Notes: generated by a model not told the origin, from the letters alone. Positions 13,201-28,144 are shown, counted from the stretch's first letter. The stretch: 64,000 nucleotides of DNA from Temnothorax longispinosus (GCF_030848805.1 NC_092365.1:21471395-21535394); one strand, 5' to 3'. A program made the numbers and translations.

Positions 13201-15178
13201 TTTACAGTCACTAAATCTACGTCTTTTACATTCTATTAGATTTACCGTAACTATTTATATACATTTTTTTATCTTTAGATCCCTGATGGAGAATTAATAT
13301 CGGTGTTTTTAATATTTTCTGCATATTTTTGGTTGAGACGGTGTCTCCAGAATATCGATCCTTAAATAATCGTTATAATCCAAAGAAGAAAAATTTTGGA
13401 TCGGATAATATACGGTAGTTACTAAACCGGATTACAAACCGCCGTGTAAACGTATAGTCATAGTGTACGTCATATTAGTTTTGTATTAATAACACATGAA
13501 ATATTACATATTGTATTGAAACTTATGTGAAATTATCGAGTTTGCTGAAATAATCGTAAACGTACTTAGACGTGCGTATAATTTTCTTTATATAACTAGA
13601 CGCTTCTAAAACGAATGATGACTTAAATTGTTCTACTCTCGCTATTTTTATTGACGCGTGACGGTCAACAGAACGAAATAGAAAATCAGTATATAAGACT
13701 TTGATGCAAATTTGATCACTGTACCAAGTCGATTAACCGTTTTACCTTACTGCGTTCGTCTACCTATACGAGTTTCTCAGCATTTACGTTGTCCCGTTTA
13801 TTAACCAAGTAATTACGGGCGACCGTATTATATGTCGGTCTTTAGTCGATGGAGTATAATACACCCAAATTTTATTTCTTGGCAAGTTACATGTCGGTTA
13901 CTACAGGCTATTTCTGATAACGATTTAATTGATGCTATGGCTGCAATGTAACAATCATTTTAAAGATTTGCTAGAAACCGCGAGCGAAAAAATTATGTGG
14001 ACAGAACAATGAATAAAATATCATTCAGACGCACAATCTTTTTTTCAAAAAATATAAATTCAAGTAAGGCGACGCCGCGATGTAGAGAAACGTTATGCAT
14101 ATTTTTACGCGACGCTCTTCCAAGTTCCAAGTATCGTCAAATTCCGAACTCGTGTTACTCGTTGATTCTGTCAACGCGCGAACAAAGTTTTCCCGTATAC
14201 CGTCGCTAATTTCAGTGAGAAATGAGTGGAGAAATCGCTTCTACGTCGAATATTATCAAAATTTTCGATAAGTCACTTTGCATTCGAAATTAATTACCCA
14301 TTAACTCTCCGTACGTATACAAATCCCACCGAGAATTTCTAAGCGACTGAAACTGTTCGTGCTCGCCCGCGGCCTGCGGTCGTCGATCTAGCACCCAGGG
14401 TGCTCGTACACAGGAAATGTTGCCGTGCAAACGACGTCGGAGAAGTACCACCGCGGCAGGTTTCCGCTCTTTTAATGATCGATCGAGACATCGTCGTCGT
14501 CGTCGTCGTCGTCGTTGGCACTGCGCGACCATTAAATTAGCCGTCTTCAAAGTCTAACCGCCCCCTGTCCTTTACACTCTCTTTGAAGCGTGTTCTTCGT
14601 TACGCGCCGCGCGACACTGACATTTTGCCGTTCCACTACTACCGAAGTATTAAACACCAGCATAATGCTACGACATTAGGACGCTTAAGATAATGCGGAT
14701 TCGCAGAGATGAGGAAACGTTCGCCCAAAAGTTAATCCAAATTTCGCGATAATCGAGCTTGGTAAACTTTGTTACTGTATCTACTGTTAATATCCCGATT
14801 AGAGTATCGGCTCCTAATGTAGGTGCCTCGTTGCTTCTGCGTTTTGAATACGAGGAACGTCGAAATGGGTTGCATGATTAACGGAAGGTCTCGATGACCC
14901 GTGACATGATTGCTCGATTGAATTTAATCTAATATCAGACTTAGACCGACTCACGCGGCTTATTATCAATGCAATGTTCGTGATCGTCTGACACAAGGCT
15001 TAAATAGATTGGATTAGACCACGTACGCGATATAACGACTGTGAAGTTAATCTCATATTGCAGACCTGACCTTACTGCACATTGGCTTATCGCAGGATCG
15101 TCGAGCTTATGATGAATATAACGGTGATATATAATGAAATCAAATCGGAATAGCAGTGTTTATTTTTGAAACGCGATA
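10292..15178. other. Intergenic DNA, no gene recognised
   Basis: AT-rich sequence with only short unsupported open frames, for example 10342-10527 and 11125-11319, whose peptides match no family I recognise. A (TCG)n triplet run lies at 14491-14515, within a locally GC-richer patch (14290-14650). No tRNA, rRNA or convincing transposon ends were seen. Confidence 0.6.
14491..14515. repeat. (TCG)n trinucleotide microsatellite
   Basis: About eight uninterrupted TCG units. The arginine and threonine runs in overlapping minus-strand frames are simply this repeat translated. Confidence 0.9.
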
Positions 15179-15212
15179 CACAACAGAGAAAGAAAGGGGG
15201 GAAGGAGAGGGG

Positions 15213-15245
<33 letters not shown>

Positions 15246-15508
15246 AGAGATTCGTGCGTCTAAAAATTCTTGATAACGATCTTGATAGATTTTATTTTTA
15301 TGTTATTTCTAAGAGTTATTTTCTATAAATTTCGCAAAAATCTAATTAGTTTTGCTTTACACTGTATTTTATACTGCAAAGCAAATCAATTACATTTTTG
15401 CGAAATTAGAAAATAACTCTATTAGAAATGAAATAAAAATGAAATCTATCAAGATTGTTATCTGCAGGAATTTTCAAACGCACGATTCTGTCTCTCTCTC
15501 TTTCTGTG
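15179..15508. mobile_element. 330-bp foldback element with GA/CT microsatellite in its arms
   Basis: The left arm holds a (GA)n run, then ATTCGTGCGTCTAAAAATTC, TTGATAACGATCTTGATAG, AAATAACTCT and TTTCGCAAAAAT-type motifs, all mirrored in the right arm down to a centre near 15360-15375. The right arm ends ACGATTCTGTCTCTCTCTC. The element is a non-coding foldback. The arms differ mainly in the length of the GA/CT tract: long on the left and short on the right. Confidence 0.8.
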
Positions 15509-18500
15509 TTCCCGCTGAAGTCCTGTAAATTTTATCAAGGTTTTCAGATCCACAACAAATTAAATATAAGCTACTGACCGCGAAAGAGCTTTTTTGCCGA
15601 TATTTTCTCTCGGCAGTCTTTTCAGCGACTGATGTGTATACTACGAAAATAATAAACTTCTTTCCGTTTCATATAATTGCATCGTGTTGTGTTTACGATG
15701 AATGCATTGCATTTATGCAACAATAGAGTATATCTTATAAATTCGTGGTTATTAGCAATTATGCGACGAGTGTAAGCGGATCTTCAAATTTAATTAAGCT
15801 AACGGAGTCTGATACAGTTGAAGTTTCATAGCCTCCGGTTACGCACGTCTGTTTCAGAAATCGTTAAATTTGTATAACTAGAAAGACTATTGAGATTTCC
15901 ATATTTCCATCGATCAATTAATGGCAGCTCTCGACTGTTCTCCACTGCTGAAGAGAAATTCATTTCAAACCATCATCGTGCGATTCGTAATCCTCGAGGG
16001 AAACGTGCGTGCTAAATAATTTCGCAAATGTACTCTGTGTTCGGTGCGCCATGAAAGATGTTTTAACTTCGTTATTAACATCGTAGATACACGTTGCATA
16101 AAGACGTAATTAAGGGAAGTTTATGCCGAGGGATGAATAAAATTTAGCTCCGCGTAATCGCGTTCCCGATATTCAATTAAAGCCTTTGACCTTGGTGTGT
16201 ACGTGCACGTATGTTTGTGTGTAGAAGCAAGAGGAAATTTGTCCTACGCGTGATAGTTGGCTCGATTGCGAGTTGATACTTGCATAACTACATCAGTTTT
16301 GGGAATAAGGCGATCCACTAAGGTAACACAATGTTGAGGGAACGCGAGTTTAATCGAACTTTATAATTATGTTCAATTATTTCCTTTCGCGAGAAAAGGA
16401 AATGATTAAACCTCTTATGACGAGAAATTTCGGTATTTGCTAACAGAGTCAGCTAACAGAGTTGCGAACTAAGCCGTCGCAATATGTACGAAAGTTCGCC
16501 AACTGCCGGGTTCTTAACAGTGCTTCTCTTCGAGTTTGAGACTATTAAGTATCTTTTACAATTCTCCTAGTACTAATTAGCGTATATCGATGGAAATTTC
16601 ATAGATGTCTATCACGATGGATCGGCTGCGTTTGAAATGGTCTTGAATAAAATCTTAATAACGTCTCTACCCTCCGTACAGTACGTAGCGATATTTAACG
16701 TACCAAGCTCTTTAAATTTATTAACTATTGATTATAATTCTCGTCGCGCAACCGAGCGATAGTACAGGTATATTTATTCTCTGTTTTGCATCAAACCACA
16801 GCCAGTCCATTGATTTTCCATACCTGAATTCAATCAACCGCGTGTTCTTACTCGCATTTACCTCCTCGACGTCCCATATGCATGCAGCAGATAAAGTGAT
16901 GCAATCGAACACACGCTGTCGATCGATAAGTTTATCCTACCGGTCTGGACAATGTGTGAACAAATTATGAACAGACTCTACAAGTTAATCAAATTTTTAT
17001 AAATTACATAGTTGTAAGATGTATATAACGAAGAAAAGAGAGAGCTAGGGCGGGGAGAGCAAAAAAAGGCTAACGGTGTACAATTGTGTCCCGATAATAT
17101 TTTATAATAATTTTTTCTTTAAAAAAATCTAATTAAAAAATCTTACATTAAAATCTTAATTAAAACTTATAGCATGCTTTTTTCGTAGCACGCTTTGCTA
17201 GGCACCACAGTAAAAAAAAATTAAGTAACAAATTATAAAAATGATTGCAAGAACTCGTCCGTACAGACTCATTGTGGCATGTGATTAGAACATCTGTTGT
17301 GAAATATGTAAAAGAATAATTCGGTTCTTGAAAACGCGAATACAGTAAATTGCAAATCTGTGAAACTTAATTTCAACATACGAACGTTATAATGAAATCT
17401 CCGCTCGACTCTTACTCTCCTAAGTAAATGTAAATTTTAATTCTACGAGTCAGTGTTTGTGTTCAAACTTTAAACACACCACTTATTAAATTACATTTGC
17501 TCGTATTATACTTATTGTAAACGGACAGAATGGCTTCTAGCTTCTAGCGTACCCAACGAAAATTATTTGGCAATCAATTTTGCATGTAGTTTTGCAAGGC
17601 ACGGAATAAAAAGCGAAGCAGAAGCTATCGCAATGTCGTCAAATGTTTTTTCTGACGTTACAAAATAGCACCGTGGAAAAAAGCGCTTCCTCCGCTTTTC
17701 ACGCAATAGACTAACGCTCGGCTTGACTCTATCGTCGTTTACGTAATTATAGATGTAGAGAAAAGTCTTGTTAAAAGTTATGCGGAGAACGCACAAAGGA
17801 AGGAAGGTGACGCACGTGGCGAATCAAAAGTGATCGCAATTGTCGCGGAAAACATTTGCAACGGAGATCTCTTATCCTCCAGCAAATGCGTTTTTAATTT
17901 CCTCAGAATTGCCGCCAACATTTATCACGGTCTGCTAATTTCGAAGATGAAGTCGCCTTTCTTATGTCGCCACTTAATCTCGAATTAACTCAGATCGTTA
18001 GAAATTACACGCTTGATGTTTAACGAAGATTAACAATGAATCTTAAGAAAAGAAATATAATTTTCTGTCTATTTTCTATTATTTATTTGGTCCAAAATTT
18101 TTCTTCTTTTGATAATTAAGTTTTCAGATAATTTTAAATGGAGTCGATTTAATTCCGGGTAAGGAAAGGTTTTAATGTTCCAACAATAATTGTGTTTCGA
18201 GTCCGATGCGCAGTTAAATAGGTTGAAAAAATATATGTATACACACAAAAATTAATATTAGGCTGTCAAAGATCTAAGTTTGGACTGTATGGCATTTTAT
18301 TCTAATTTTATTGTATATCGTAACAATCCTATTTCTCTTGTTATTATTAATTTTTTTATAATGTAAATAACAATTTTTGTGTGTGCTTGTGTAATCAATT
18401 TAACTTTTGATGCTAATAAGCATCCTTTTTAAATTACTGTAAAGAATTTATTGCAAACAATATCATTAAAAAATTAAATTACATTCAAAATTCAAATTTT

Positions 18501-21500
18501 AAATTAAAATAAATATAAATTAAAATAAAAATAAATTTAAATTAAATAATCTAATCTAATAAATATATAATCATTTGTTACTTATAAATATGAATTATTG
18601 TCATATTCATGATAATTATTATTAGATTCATGATAATTATTCACGCCCATAAATATGATAATTTATTTTAATTATATGTGCAACAGCAGAATTAAATTAC
18701 GTTGAACTGTAAAACATAAGTATATTCAAGTTATAGCAATGCTCTAAATAATTAATACTTTATAAAATTTATGCGTGAAATAATTATAAACGAGAGTGAT
18801 TCTGCTAGTAATGCAAGTAAAACAACAAATTACTTACTTATCGCATGGTTGCTCCGCTATCATTCAACACCTCCCAGGCCTCCTCCTTTTCTCAGGACTC
18901 CTTCTCTCAGTTCCTTCGTTGCACATCTCACAACACAACATTCGCGAAAATACCGTTAATTACAATTGCGGTACTTTAAACGGACGTGTACTTTGATAAA
19001 TCGTGACAAAAAATAACAGAAAAAAATAATATAAATGTATACAGTAATCCTACAGATAGCGTACGTCGGCGAGCGATCTGTAAATACTAACTTTGTTTCG
19101 TAACTACAAAATATTTAACACAAGTTAGAAAATACTTCGCGGGGTTTAATCAATCACTCGGATTGAGATAATAGTTATTCGTTCGTAAGAGGCACAAACG
19201 CAAACTCTTGATTTTTGTCGCGACCACGTTTCGAGAGATAATAACGTTACAAAATACGTCATGCAGTGTCGCCCTTTTACTCGCCGCCTCGAGGCATCTT
19301 TACTTGTCTTCCACGTGCACCTATTTCGCTACTAGAATGAGCATGTCTAGCCTTGTGTAAGCGCGCCGACTTTGTATAGATACAAATGTACAATAATATA
19401 CACGGCATACAATAACACGCCGAGTTCTCAGTTGATTGTCAGTCGCCGCGAAATGTTCAGCCACAAAGCTATTCTGTTCTTTGCATTTCGAGTTGATTAC
19501 CTTGAATTTAATATGCTATTATAAATTGAATCTACCATTTATTTGATCAACAAAGATAATCTTAATCTGACCAAAATAATATTGAAAGATTAATAAATTA
19601 GTTATTATTGTAACTTTGTGCGAAACTCTTTATATAGTAATTCGTTTTTCTCTTACTTCATTAAAATCAAAACACCTGTTTGCTCCTTTCAGAAGATAAA
19701 ACTTTTTGAAAAAAAGACAATAAGAATGATAAATTACTTACTTTCCGATTAAAAAACGAAGATAAACTTTATTATTTTAATTTAGATTTAAATTTAGATT
19801 TAAAGAATAACTGTTTGATAATTATTTTTAAGGGAAATAATTAATATCAAATCCATCAAAGTTTTATTTAAAAAAAAATTCGGTGAAGAATATTAATTTC
19901 GGTGTAACAAAATTTGTTATTAATAATCAACTTATCAATATTAATTGGTTGTTATAACATAAGAAACTGAAAGACAAAATTAGCTATATAACAATAATGT
20001 TCGACATTATGTGAAGTATAAATGTCAATAATACGATTTTACGTATACGAGTAAGTGCAATTATCGATTAACTTTCGCTGCTTGTAACTCAAAAGTCATT
20101 ACGACTTGGATATGACTTGGATTAAAGCAAAATTCTCAACTTTAATTAATATACATCGTTAACTTAACAGCATATGGTGATTGAAACATTCCATATATAT
20201 AAATATATAAATTATATAATCATGCAATTTATATATTTTTAAATTGGGGATATCAAAACTTAAAAAAAAAAAAATGTATTTACTTCTGATGGCACTATCT
20301 CTTACATCGTTTTAATTCAGTACATTGTGAAGTCGTAATGTAACGAAGGCGTCATCAAGACGGATAATGAATGCAATTTATGGTACGTAATTGGGTAAGC
20401 TGCTTACGAAATACAGCGCGCATGGTACACGTATATTTCATTCAATAGTCACGAGCTGAGAGCTGATAAATGCGGCCAGATTCAAATGAAATTTCCGGCT
20501 TCGTTTATATGCGACTAGAGGATGATTCATCACCGCTTGCTATGCAACGTTGCTTCATTTAAGACCAATTGGCATCACAACGAGACCGTAATGTCTTCAA
20601 TAAAATCAAATATTTTTTCACAAAATAAAAAATGCGGATTCTGAGAATATGTATGTCTCTATTACGATTAAAACTAAATCTTATACGAAAAGGTCCATAT
20701 TTCGAGATGTAGTTTTCATTGCATTTTTATTGCAATTTTTGATTGCGCGTTTGTTTGAATATATTTTTATAAAACTTATATTTCTTCTTTTTTCCAAAAA
20801 TGCATGTATAATTTTAAATATAAAAATCGTGTGCAATAATAAAGGTAATGCGAAACGCGTTATTTTCAATCCGCTCAGCAGTTTCCATGTAATTTCATCT
20901 TTTTCGAGAATTGCATAAAAAAATTATAAACCTCTGCCACAGTGTTTTACCCGCAACGATCGTGATTTCATTTTTTCAATATGCGCATTTATTCGCGCAA
21001 ATTCTTTTCTATATTTCCACGGACGAACAAAAAATTTTTTCTCGGCCATTTGATCCATTGAGCAAGGTACTTTTATTTGCACATAGCGCTGTTATATTGT
21101 TATATTGAGTGATGCATGTTTCTGAAGCATGAAGTTCGACACAGCATTGTTGCTCCCAGCGGTAGGAAGTTGTAACAACAAGGCTTTACAAGAGTTTCAT
21201 GTTCCTGTCAGTGTAACTACCTTCATAGTTATCGCGAAAGTTCTTAAGGTATTTTAACATATGACGTTCCGACGCGATGCATATTATTTTTACTGTTAGC
21301 TTTACATTAGATATACGAAAGAGCGCTTTTATTTTCCCAAAAGTTAATATACTTATACATTATGTAATAGAGAGCTTTTTCTGGAATCAAGCCACATCCC
21401 TGTATCAAGCGCAGAATATCAGCGTGTCGAAATCTCAGGAGAATCCGTCCCGTAATATCACTGTTATGAGAAAATCAGGGCCTAGACTGTCCTTGGAGAA

Positions 21501-23696
21501 CCGACAATTTTTTTATGTGACGTGAAAATGAAGTTTCAAAGATTACCTGCCGACATTGGTGCACCTCATATAATAAGAACTATTTGCAATAAAAGTCTCG
21601 ATCTTAAAAACTTTAATGTTCGATAAAAGAACGTTGGAACAATGTTAATGATGAGGCGTGTGGTATGTTGATTCATATTTTAGATAGTATTGCGTTTCAA
21701 TCTAAAGTTGTAGGAGTTATAGGAATGCAGAGAGGGAAGTTTCACAACTGAGTTTTCCTTTGTGCAATGTTTACTCGGGCTTGCCGTGTATTTCCTATTT
21801 ACGAATTGTTTTACATGAGTTACGATACATCGAAATGCGTAACTTGATGTAAAATGTATCGTGTAACGTAAGTTCTTCACGGTCTTTTTATTGGGGTTCC
21901 CATTTCTTTGCAAATTATAGTTGAGCGTTTGAGTAAAAAAAAAGCGCAAGGATTCTTGTCATTTTTCTTTTTACGATCGAGAGTGATGTTTAATTTATAC
22001 ACTCGCGCTTCTTTTTCTTTAATTAACTTTAGTATAACAAAGAGCTTTCCTTCCGGCGGAGTTGCTTGCGATCAATCAATATACGACGCTGTCTTTGAAA
22101 ACAGGTATTATAACAACGAAAACAGAAAAATTCTGTTGATATTCCCTCTTATTCGGTAAAGAGCGCTCGTTTATTACGGGAATTCGTGAAATTTAGCGCC
22201 CGCGAACTGTCAATGTAACTCGACCTAATTTTTGAATTATGTTTTTACAAAATAAAATTAGAAGTCCTTAAGAAGCCATCGAGTTTAACCTAATTAAATC
22301 AGGTTAACGCCCATGGAAAATTATTATTGCCAAACAGAAAAAAAAATTGCAAAAAAAGCTTTCGCGCATTGTACATTTGTACGCAATTTTTCTAATAATT
22401 CCGTACTCGCGACAGTTGGGATTAAACGAACAGCTCTAAGCGCATCTGTTATCACGATATGAGAATGACAAGAATGATATACGTGGCGTGATGCAGAGAG
22501 CATGATTTAATTAAACATTAAAAGCTACCCGCGAGATACAAGTAGGCCATTCGTTATGCGATGCCATTCTCCGATTCAATGGAGAACTACTCGTGCCTTG
22601 TCATTGTGCGTAAATATCTTCAGTCTCTCTCACATGCTATTAACTGCATTTTTCAAAATTTGTAATGAAATAGATTTCTCTTAAAAATGTTCAAATATTG
22701 ATGAAATAATGACAGTAAATTTTCTAACGTGTGTCTAATGTTGCCAAAAATCGGCGCTGTTATGACTGACGTTGTGAAACAACATATTTCCTACCATAAC
22801 ACGTATACTACATATTCTTATCACAACGTTACTGATTATTTCTTAGCTTGCTGTCTCCGAATAAGCGCCATAATTTAATTAAATCATGCTTTACATCCTG
22901 TTACAACTCCGCTTTATCTTTCGAATTGCCTCCTCGAGATTCGCGAGAATCTACGCGAAGTGAAATCGAGGTAAAAATTATACCCATATTTTTCTCCGCT
23001 GATTTAGCGTAGTATATATTTCACATTTACCGTATTAATACGAATAACAATACCGGAAAGATCGAATATTTGCGTATTTCTCACAAAAAGAGCAGCGATT
23101 AGAAGCAGAAGAAACTGCTGGCTGCGATGGCATTTGCAACGAAATTAATATAGGTATACGATCGATATGCATCTCGGAATGCGACTGACACTACAGGAAA
23201 GCGAAGAACAATGACAGTGACAAAGAGAGACTTTGAAATCTCGTGAATTCTGTGTTATTAATATAAAAACGGCATGGTAGCTTTAACAGATTCAATTTCG
23301 TGGGAGAAAATGTAAGCCGGTGATAAATGCAAATTGAATCGTTGCGCAATTTTCTTAAAATTTTGCATCGAGGAGATAGAAAAGCGTAGAAAAGAAATAT
23401 GATGAAGCGTTATTATGTACGAAAGATTATTGACAAAAAAAAATTATTTTATAACGCGAGTAACAATTTAAATTAAGATCAAAGATTCAAAACAATCAAA
23501 AGATTCGAGGATAAACCATTAAAATTACAATTCATTTTTAATAGTTTATTTTCGAGTCTTTTGATTCGAGATAAATTTTCATCAATGTTTGCAATAAACA
23601 GTGACATACAATACATCTCTATACTCTGCGGGATAATAATAATATTATCTTATTGATCTAGGAATTTTGCTTGTGAAATGCGTAAATATAGCATAG
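15509..23696. other. Intergenic DNA, no gene recognised
   Basis: A long AT-rich stretch. Open frames are short and resemble translated low-complexity sequence, and no splice-consistent exon chain or family motif was found on either strand. AT-only tracts occur around 18470-18560. Distal regulatory DNA for the flanking genes is possible but nothing specific can be named. Confidence 0.6.
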
Positions 23697-24244
23697 AGGA
23701 GATCGGGGCTCGTTGGCACAGTTTTCACAATTTCGGCATTTTGATTTTTTAAATAACTAATTATCATGATTAAACAGTACTGATAGAAAGAACCTTCCTC
23801 TACATTTTCATGCCAGAAACGATCCTTTATACTGTATGGTTTCTTTGTAATAAGTAAAATACGAACATGCTGCATTGAAGCCAGCTTGCCCCGATACTAG
23901 TTTAGTAGACAGTAATTTATTACTCTGTAATTTTTTTCCTAGATTTTTTAAAGTGAAAGTACATATTAATGGTACAATATAGGTGAAATTACTATTTTTA
24001 TGTAAAAATCACTTGTAGTTTTAAATTTAGCGGTATTTTCACAACGATGAACGAAGAGAAAACAGTTTTATTTCATGAGAAATTACATATAAACTGCAAT
24101 TTTCAATATAAGTAGTAATATTGCATGATTATGCTGGGTCGGAAAAAACCCAGCATAATCATGTAATTTCACACAAATATTTTTTTCAGTGTAAACGAAA
24201 CGCATTACTAACTTGTCCCTTGTGCCAACGAGTCCCGGTTTCCC
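23697..24244. mobile_element. ~550-bp inverted-repeat element with an extra internal terminus
   Basis: The left end reads GGAGATCGGGGCTCGTTGGC and the right end is its degenerate reverse complement TGCCAACGAGTCCCGGTTTC. A third related end in inverted orientation, CAGCTTGCCCCGATACTAG, lies at about 23883. This suggests nesting or a chimeric element. There is no substantial ORF. The superfamily is not assigned. Confidence 0.6.
24124..24163. repeat. Perfect 16-bp stem hairpin
   Basis: CATGATTATGCTGGGT pairs exactly with ACCCAGCATAATCATG across an 8-base loop. It lies inside the element at 23697-24244. It could be a nested MITE core or a structural element of its host. No run of T follows and no gene is adjacent, so it is not a terminator in any usual sense. 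Confidence 0.75.
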
Positions 24245-27200
24245 TTACGACAAACATGAGAAATTATTTATTGTTATAGCGATGAAAAATTCATGCTTTT
24301 ATGTGATGATTCCTATATTTTATGTGTCGTCGGGCCTGCAGCGTTAGACGCAACAACGACACCTGGAAAAGTCATAACCACTTTCCCGCGTGGGCATCAG
24401 GTTCGTTGTAACATTATCAAGTTGAAAGTGCCAAGCGAGTACGTCAACATTCCGCGACAAGTTTCAAGAGAATTGCACGATTCCTCGTTACAGAGCTTAA
24501 ACAGAAGGCTGGAGGAAAAGCGAGCGGTGCAGTCATAAATAGAGAAAATTGCGCTTCACGCGACACCGCGCGAATAAGTAATCTGCTCCTGCGATTATCC
24601 CCGCGAGCTAGGTGGAATATCAATTGCGGACGTTCACAGGCAAATATTCAGATTTAAAAGTTGAGCTCAAATGTCTCAATATCTGGACTTGTGAAATAAA
24701 ATATGCTGATGTAAACATGACGCGTTTCTAAAAAAAAAAAGAAGAATAAAGAATTATGCGCCGGTCTAGGATACAATACGTTATAAAGGAAAATAAAAAT
24801 TTCTCTGTAATATATATTTGCCTTTGGAAAATTTCATAAAATACGGCCGGTATACGGCGGTATTTTCTGAAAAGATTAATAGCACAGATTCGACAGATAG
24901 AGATTTCTATTCCGAGAAAAACCTGCCTTTCTGCGGTGTCGAAAGGTGCACGAGACAAATGGCAGATACATGGCTATGATCGTCATAGTTTTCACGAAGT
25001 GCAGCTCGTAAAGACGCCGGCGACTATCTTGACGCTTTCCTTCTCAAACTTCACTTCTTCATCATTTCTCCCTCACTTTATTACTTGAAAAAGTAATAAC
25101 TCAAAGAAATCTGGCTAATGTCTTGCGTTTTAGTATACAATTTTTCAAGTGTGAACGTTTTTGTCAGTAGTAAAATAACAGTAAAGAGCGCGTCAAAAAT
25201 CCTATTCTAATTTGTGTGTTCATAAATAACTCGAATATTTGTTCACATAAGAGATCACGTATGTGTCTAATAGAAATTCTTGAAAAAAATTTAGCATATG
25301 TTTCTGTTAAAGAACGATATGTTTCAAAAATTGTATAATATATCTTTTATATCTTATAAATAACGCTTTTTCACCTCCTTCTGTAAACGACTAAAAAATA
25401 CAAAGCTTTTAACACTACTGATTAGTATGACGTGTTAGCCGTTATAATTGACACTAGAGCATGTTAACGCGCGCAGATAACGGGATTGTAGTGATAGTGA
25501 TAGCATTTTCGTCCTCATAGCGCAAAGCGTGTGTTTATGGGGCACAATAGTCTTTGCACCATAACGCCACTGAGATCGATCTTTGCACGTCAGGATATCA
25601 TTCATAAACAGCGTATGCTATAGTAATATAGACAATGCAGTGTTGTCGAAACGCGATCGATAAATCGCAGCTGAGAACGAGCACAACACAAAATTCAGAA
25701 TTAAAACAAAAAGTGAAAGTCACCGATCAATTAAAATCGCTTTTAATTAAATTGCAGTCTACATATGTATATGTGTATGTGGACAATATGCGCTCATATA
25801 AATGCCGTAAATTTCCTATCGAATTTTAATTATCCGATAATGAACACACAATCCGCGCAGTTGCCCGGCGCATATTGTTACATGAAGCTTACGCGCCAAA
25901 TTGTTGATTTAATTAACTACTAGAATTAACTATTAAACCGTGAACAATGTACATGGGGGCATCGATGCTTCAGTTACTTTTGCTACGTCGTTAACCAAGA
26001 GCCCAATTATAAGATAAATGTAAATGCCGGGAATGACGTACACACGAATTGACGTCAAGATCAATCTTAATGCGAATATTATTGGCAATTAAAAAATGCG
26101 AAATTAATCATTCTGCTATGCTGTTCTGATAATTTATCAAACACTTATTTACTTGTAATCATCCTGAAATCAATATCTTTTTATTAAGAGTTCAATTGAA
26201 CGTCATTTTATAATAATTCTCTGCACTCATATACGCAATAAGAATTTAATTTGCATTAATTACTGCCATATAGCGTTGCATTTCGATTATCATCGCAACT
26301 GTTTGCAATCGTTCTTACCGGTAAGTTTCTTATATTAACGCAGAGACGACGTCGACGATTGTAAATGAGATTTTAAGGATTCAATTATTCAGAAAGATAC
26401 TTAAAAACAAAAGACAAATTTCGTCTGACCGCGTCGAAAGCTAAGTAAAATTGCTTTCGAAATTGCGTGAGTGTTCGCGCGTTTCTGCTATCCGTGCAAT
26501 AAGTCAGATAAATGTAACATAATTTTATGCGGAAGTTAATGTTAAATATATCAGAAAAGTTATTTCAATTGATGAATTGAGCAAATTGCAATATAATGAT
26601 TGACTATTTCATGTAATTAGATTAGTATAATATCGCATACAACATCATTAAAGAGGAAAACACAAAGCGTTTCAAAGCCATACATAATTTGCAACAGTAA
26701 TTAATCACTTCGTGGATTATTTAGAGTAAATTTATTATGTATGAATTATATCGTTAATATAGAATTAATACTGATGATAACAAACAGAAGAAAATTTTTA
26801 TTTATTCTATTGATATCAAATAATATGTCATTATTTAAGTATTTATTTATTACCCGATTGAATATGGACTCGTACACTTTTACATTTATTTTTCTTGAGT
26901 ACGCGTGTATCATAGAGAATAGCAGTAGGTTTATGAAAAATACGCACCTGGATTTAAAAATGCATCGTTTCGCCGACAGATGCTTCATCATTAATCTCGC
27001 TTGATTCAAGCAGCATCTTTTTAGTATCTATAGTAGACTCTATGTGACTTTATACAAGTTTTCAGTAAACGGAATTAGCATATTAAATAAATTAGCGACT
27101 CTGAACGCGTGTCTTACGAGAATCCGATTATCTCATTAGAGAGACGCATCTCCTTTAAAAGAAAATCGGGGTCATTTATCGAGATATAGTCGGCAATTAT

Positions 27201-27952
27201 CGAGTGCCTTTATATAGACGGATCCAAAAATAAAAAAAGGAGGAACTGTGTAAAGCGACGCATGTCGCTTATACGTCGCGATACGCTTGTGTACTTGCAA
27301 TTAGTTAGATAACTAGAATAACCGATGTCCGATCGTAAAAAACCATAGCGAAAATGTACGTTAATAGATGTTGGGATTGTGCTACTAAGAAAAAGATATT
27401 CTCTTAAACTCGAGAGATTATTATATGTAAAGACTAACGCTGGTCTGGAAAAACACCACAGTAGTTTCAGAAAGGAAAGAGAGTGTAAGAAAGCCCTTTA
27501 AAACATTAATCGTTTCTCACAATTTCCGTCGTAAAAGTTTTTTGTTTAATCAATTAATCTGTGTAATTAATTATAGCTGAAATTACTGCGCGCGCGTTCT
27601 GTCGCCAAACAGAAAGTTATGAGAATTATTGTAAATGGCTTTTTCTCATTAATCTATTATTACATTAATTAAGATTAATCGGAATAATTATGATGTATGA
27701 ATGTTACTACAATGTTTTAAGATTATTTATGTCATTCTCAAATATTTGAGAATATAATAAAAAAGTAAATATGACACGTATACATAATTGTGCAGAAAAT
27801 ATGTGCTAAAAACGGATTAATTAGTAAATCAATATATTAGAATATATAAAGAGCGATAAAACAAGTTTAATACTTTTAGTAAGAGATTGCAAGTCTCGTT
27901 AAATCGTCATCATATTTTCATAATGACCTCGCGAATATATCGGGTCAAACTG
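24245..27952. other. Intergenic DNA upstream of the calexcitin gene
   Basis: No gene recognised. A + strand open frame ending at 24538 (about 80 codons, containing KVITTFPRGHQVRCN) has balanced codons but no recognisable domain or partner exons. The remainder is AT-rich and would include proximal regulatory DNA for the gene that follows. Confidence 0.5.
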
Positions 27953-27960
27953 TATATAAA
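27953..27960 (+). promoter_or_regulatory. Candidate TATA box for the calexcitin gene
   Basis: TATATAAA lies 185 bp before the ATG at 28145. A start about 30 bp downstream would give a leader of roughly 160 nt with no intervening intron needed. An AG at 28131-28132 could instead be an acceptor for an upstream leader exon, so the assignment is tentative. Confidence 0.35.
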
Positions 27961-28144
27961 GTGGCCTGATACGCACACACATACACATGCAAGCGAAACA
28001 CGATTACTTTTTACTCTCGAGATAAAAGAAGGGTCGGTCGCTTGAGACAATCGACCCTGATCGTCACTCGATCGCGAACGAATATTAACACTACGCACAC
28101 ATCTAACGCTCTTGTCTCTCTTCTTAACTTCGTAGGGTCCAAAG

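Noticed and set aside
14290..14550. Minus-strand frame with an Arg run
   Set aside because: Driven by the (TCG)n microsatellite; a second overlapping frame gives a Thr run from the same DNA.
24124..24163. Transcription terminator hairpin
   Set aside because: Eukaryotic setting, no upstream gene and no T run; better seen as part of a mobile element.
24293..24538. 81-aa + strand frame
   Set aside because: Balanced codons but no domain, no neighbouring exon and no conserved pattern I recognise.
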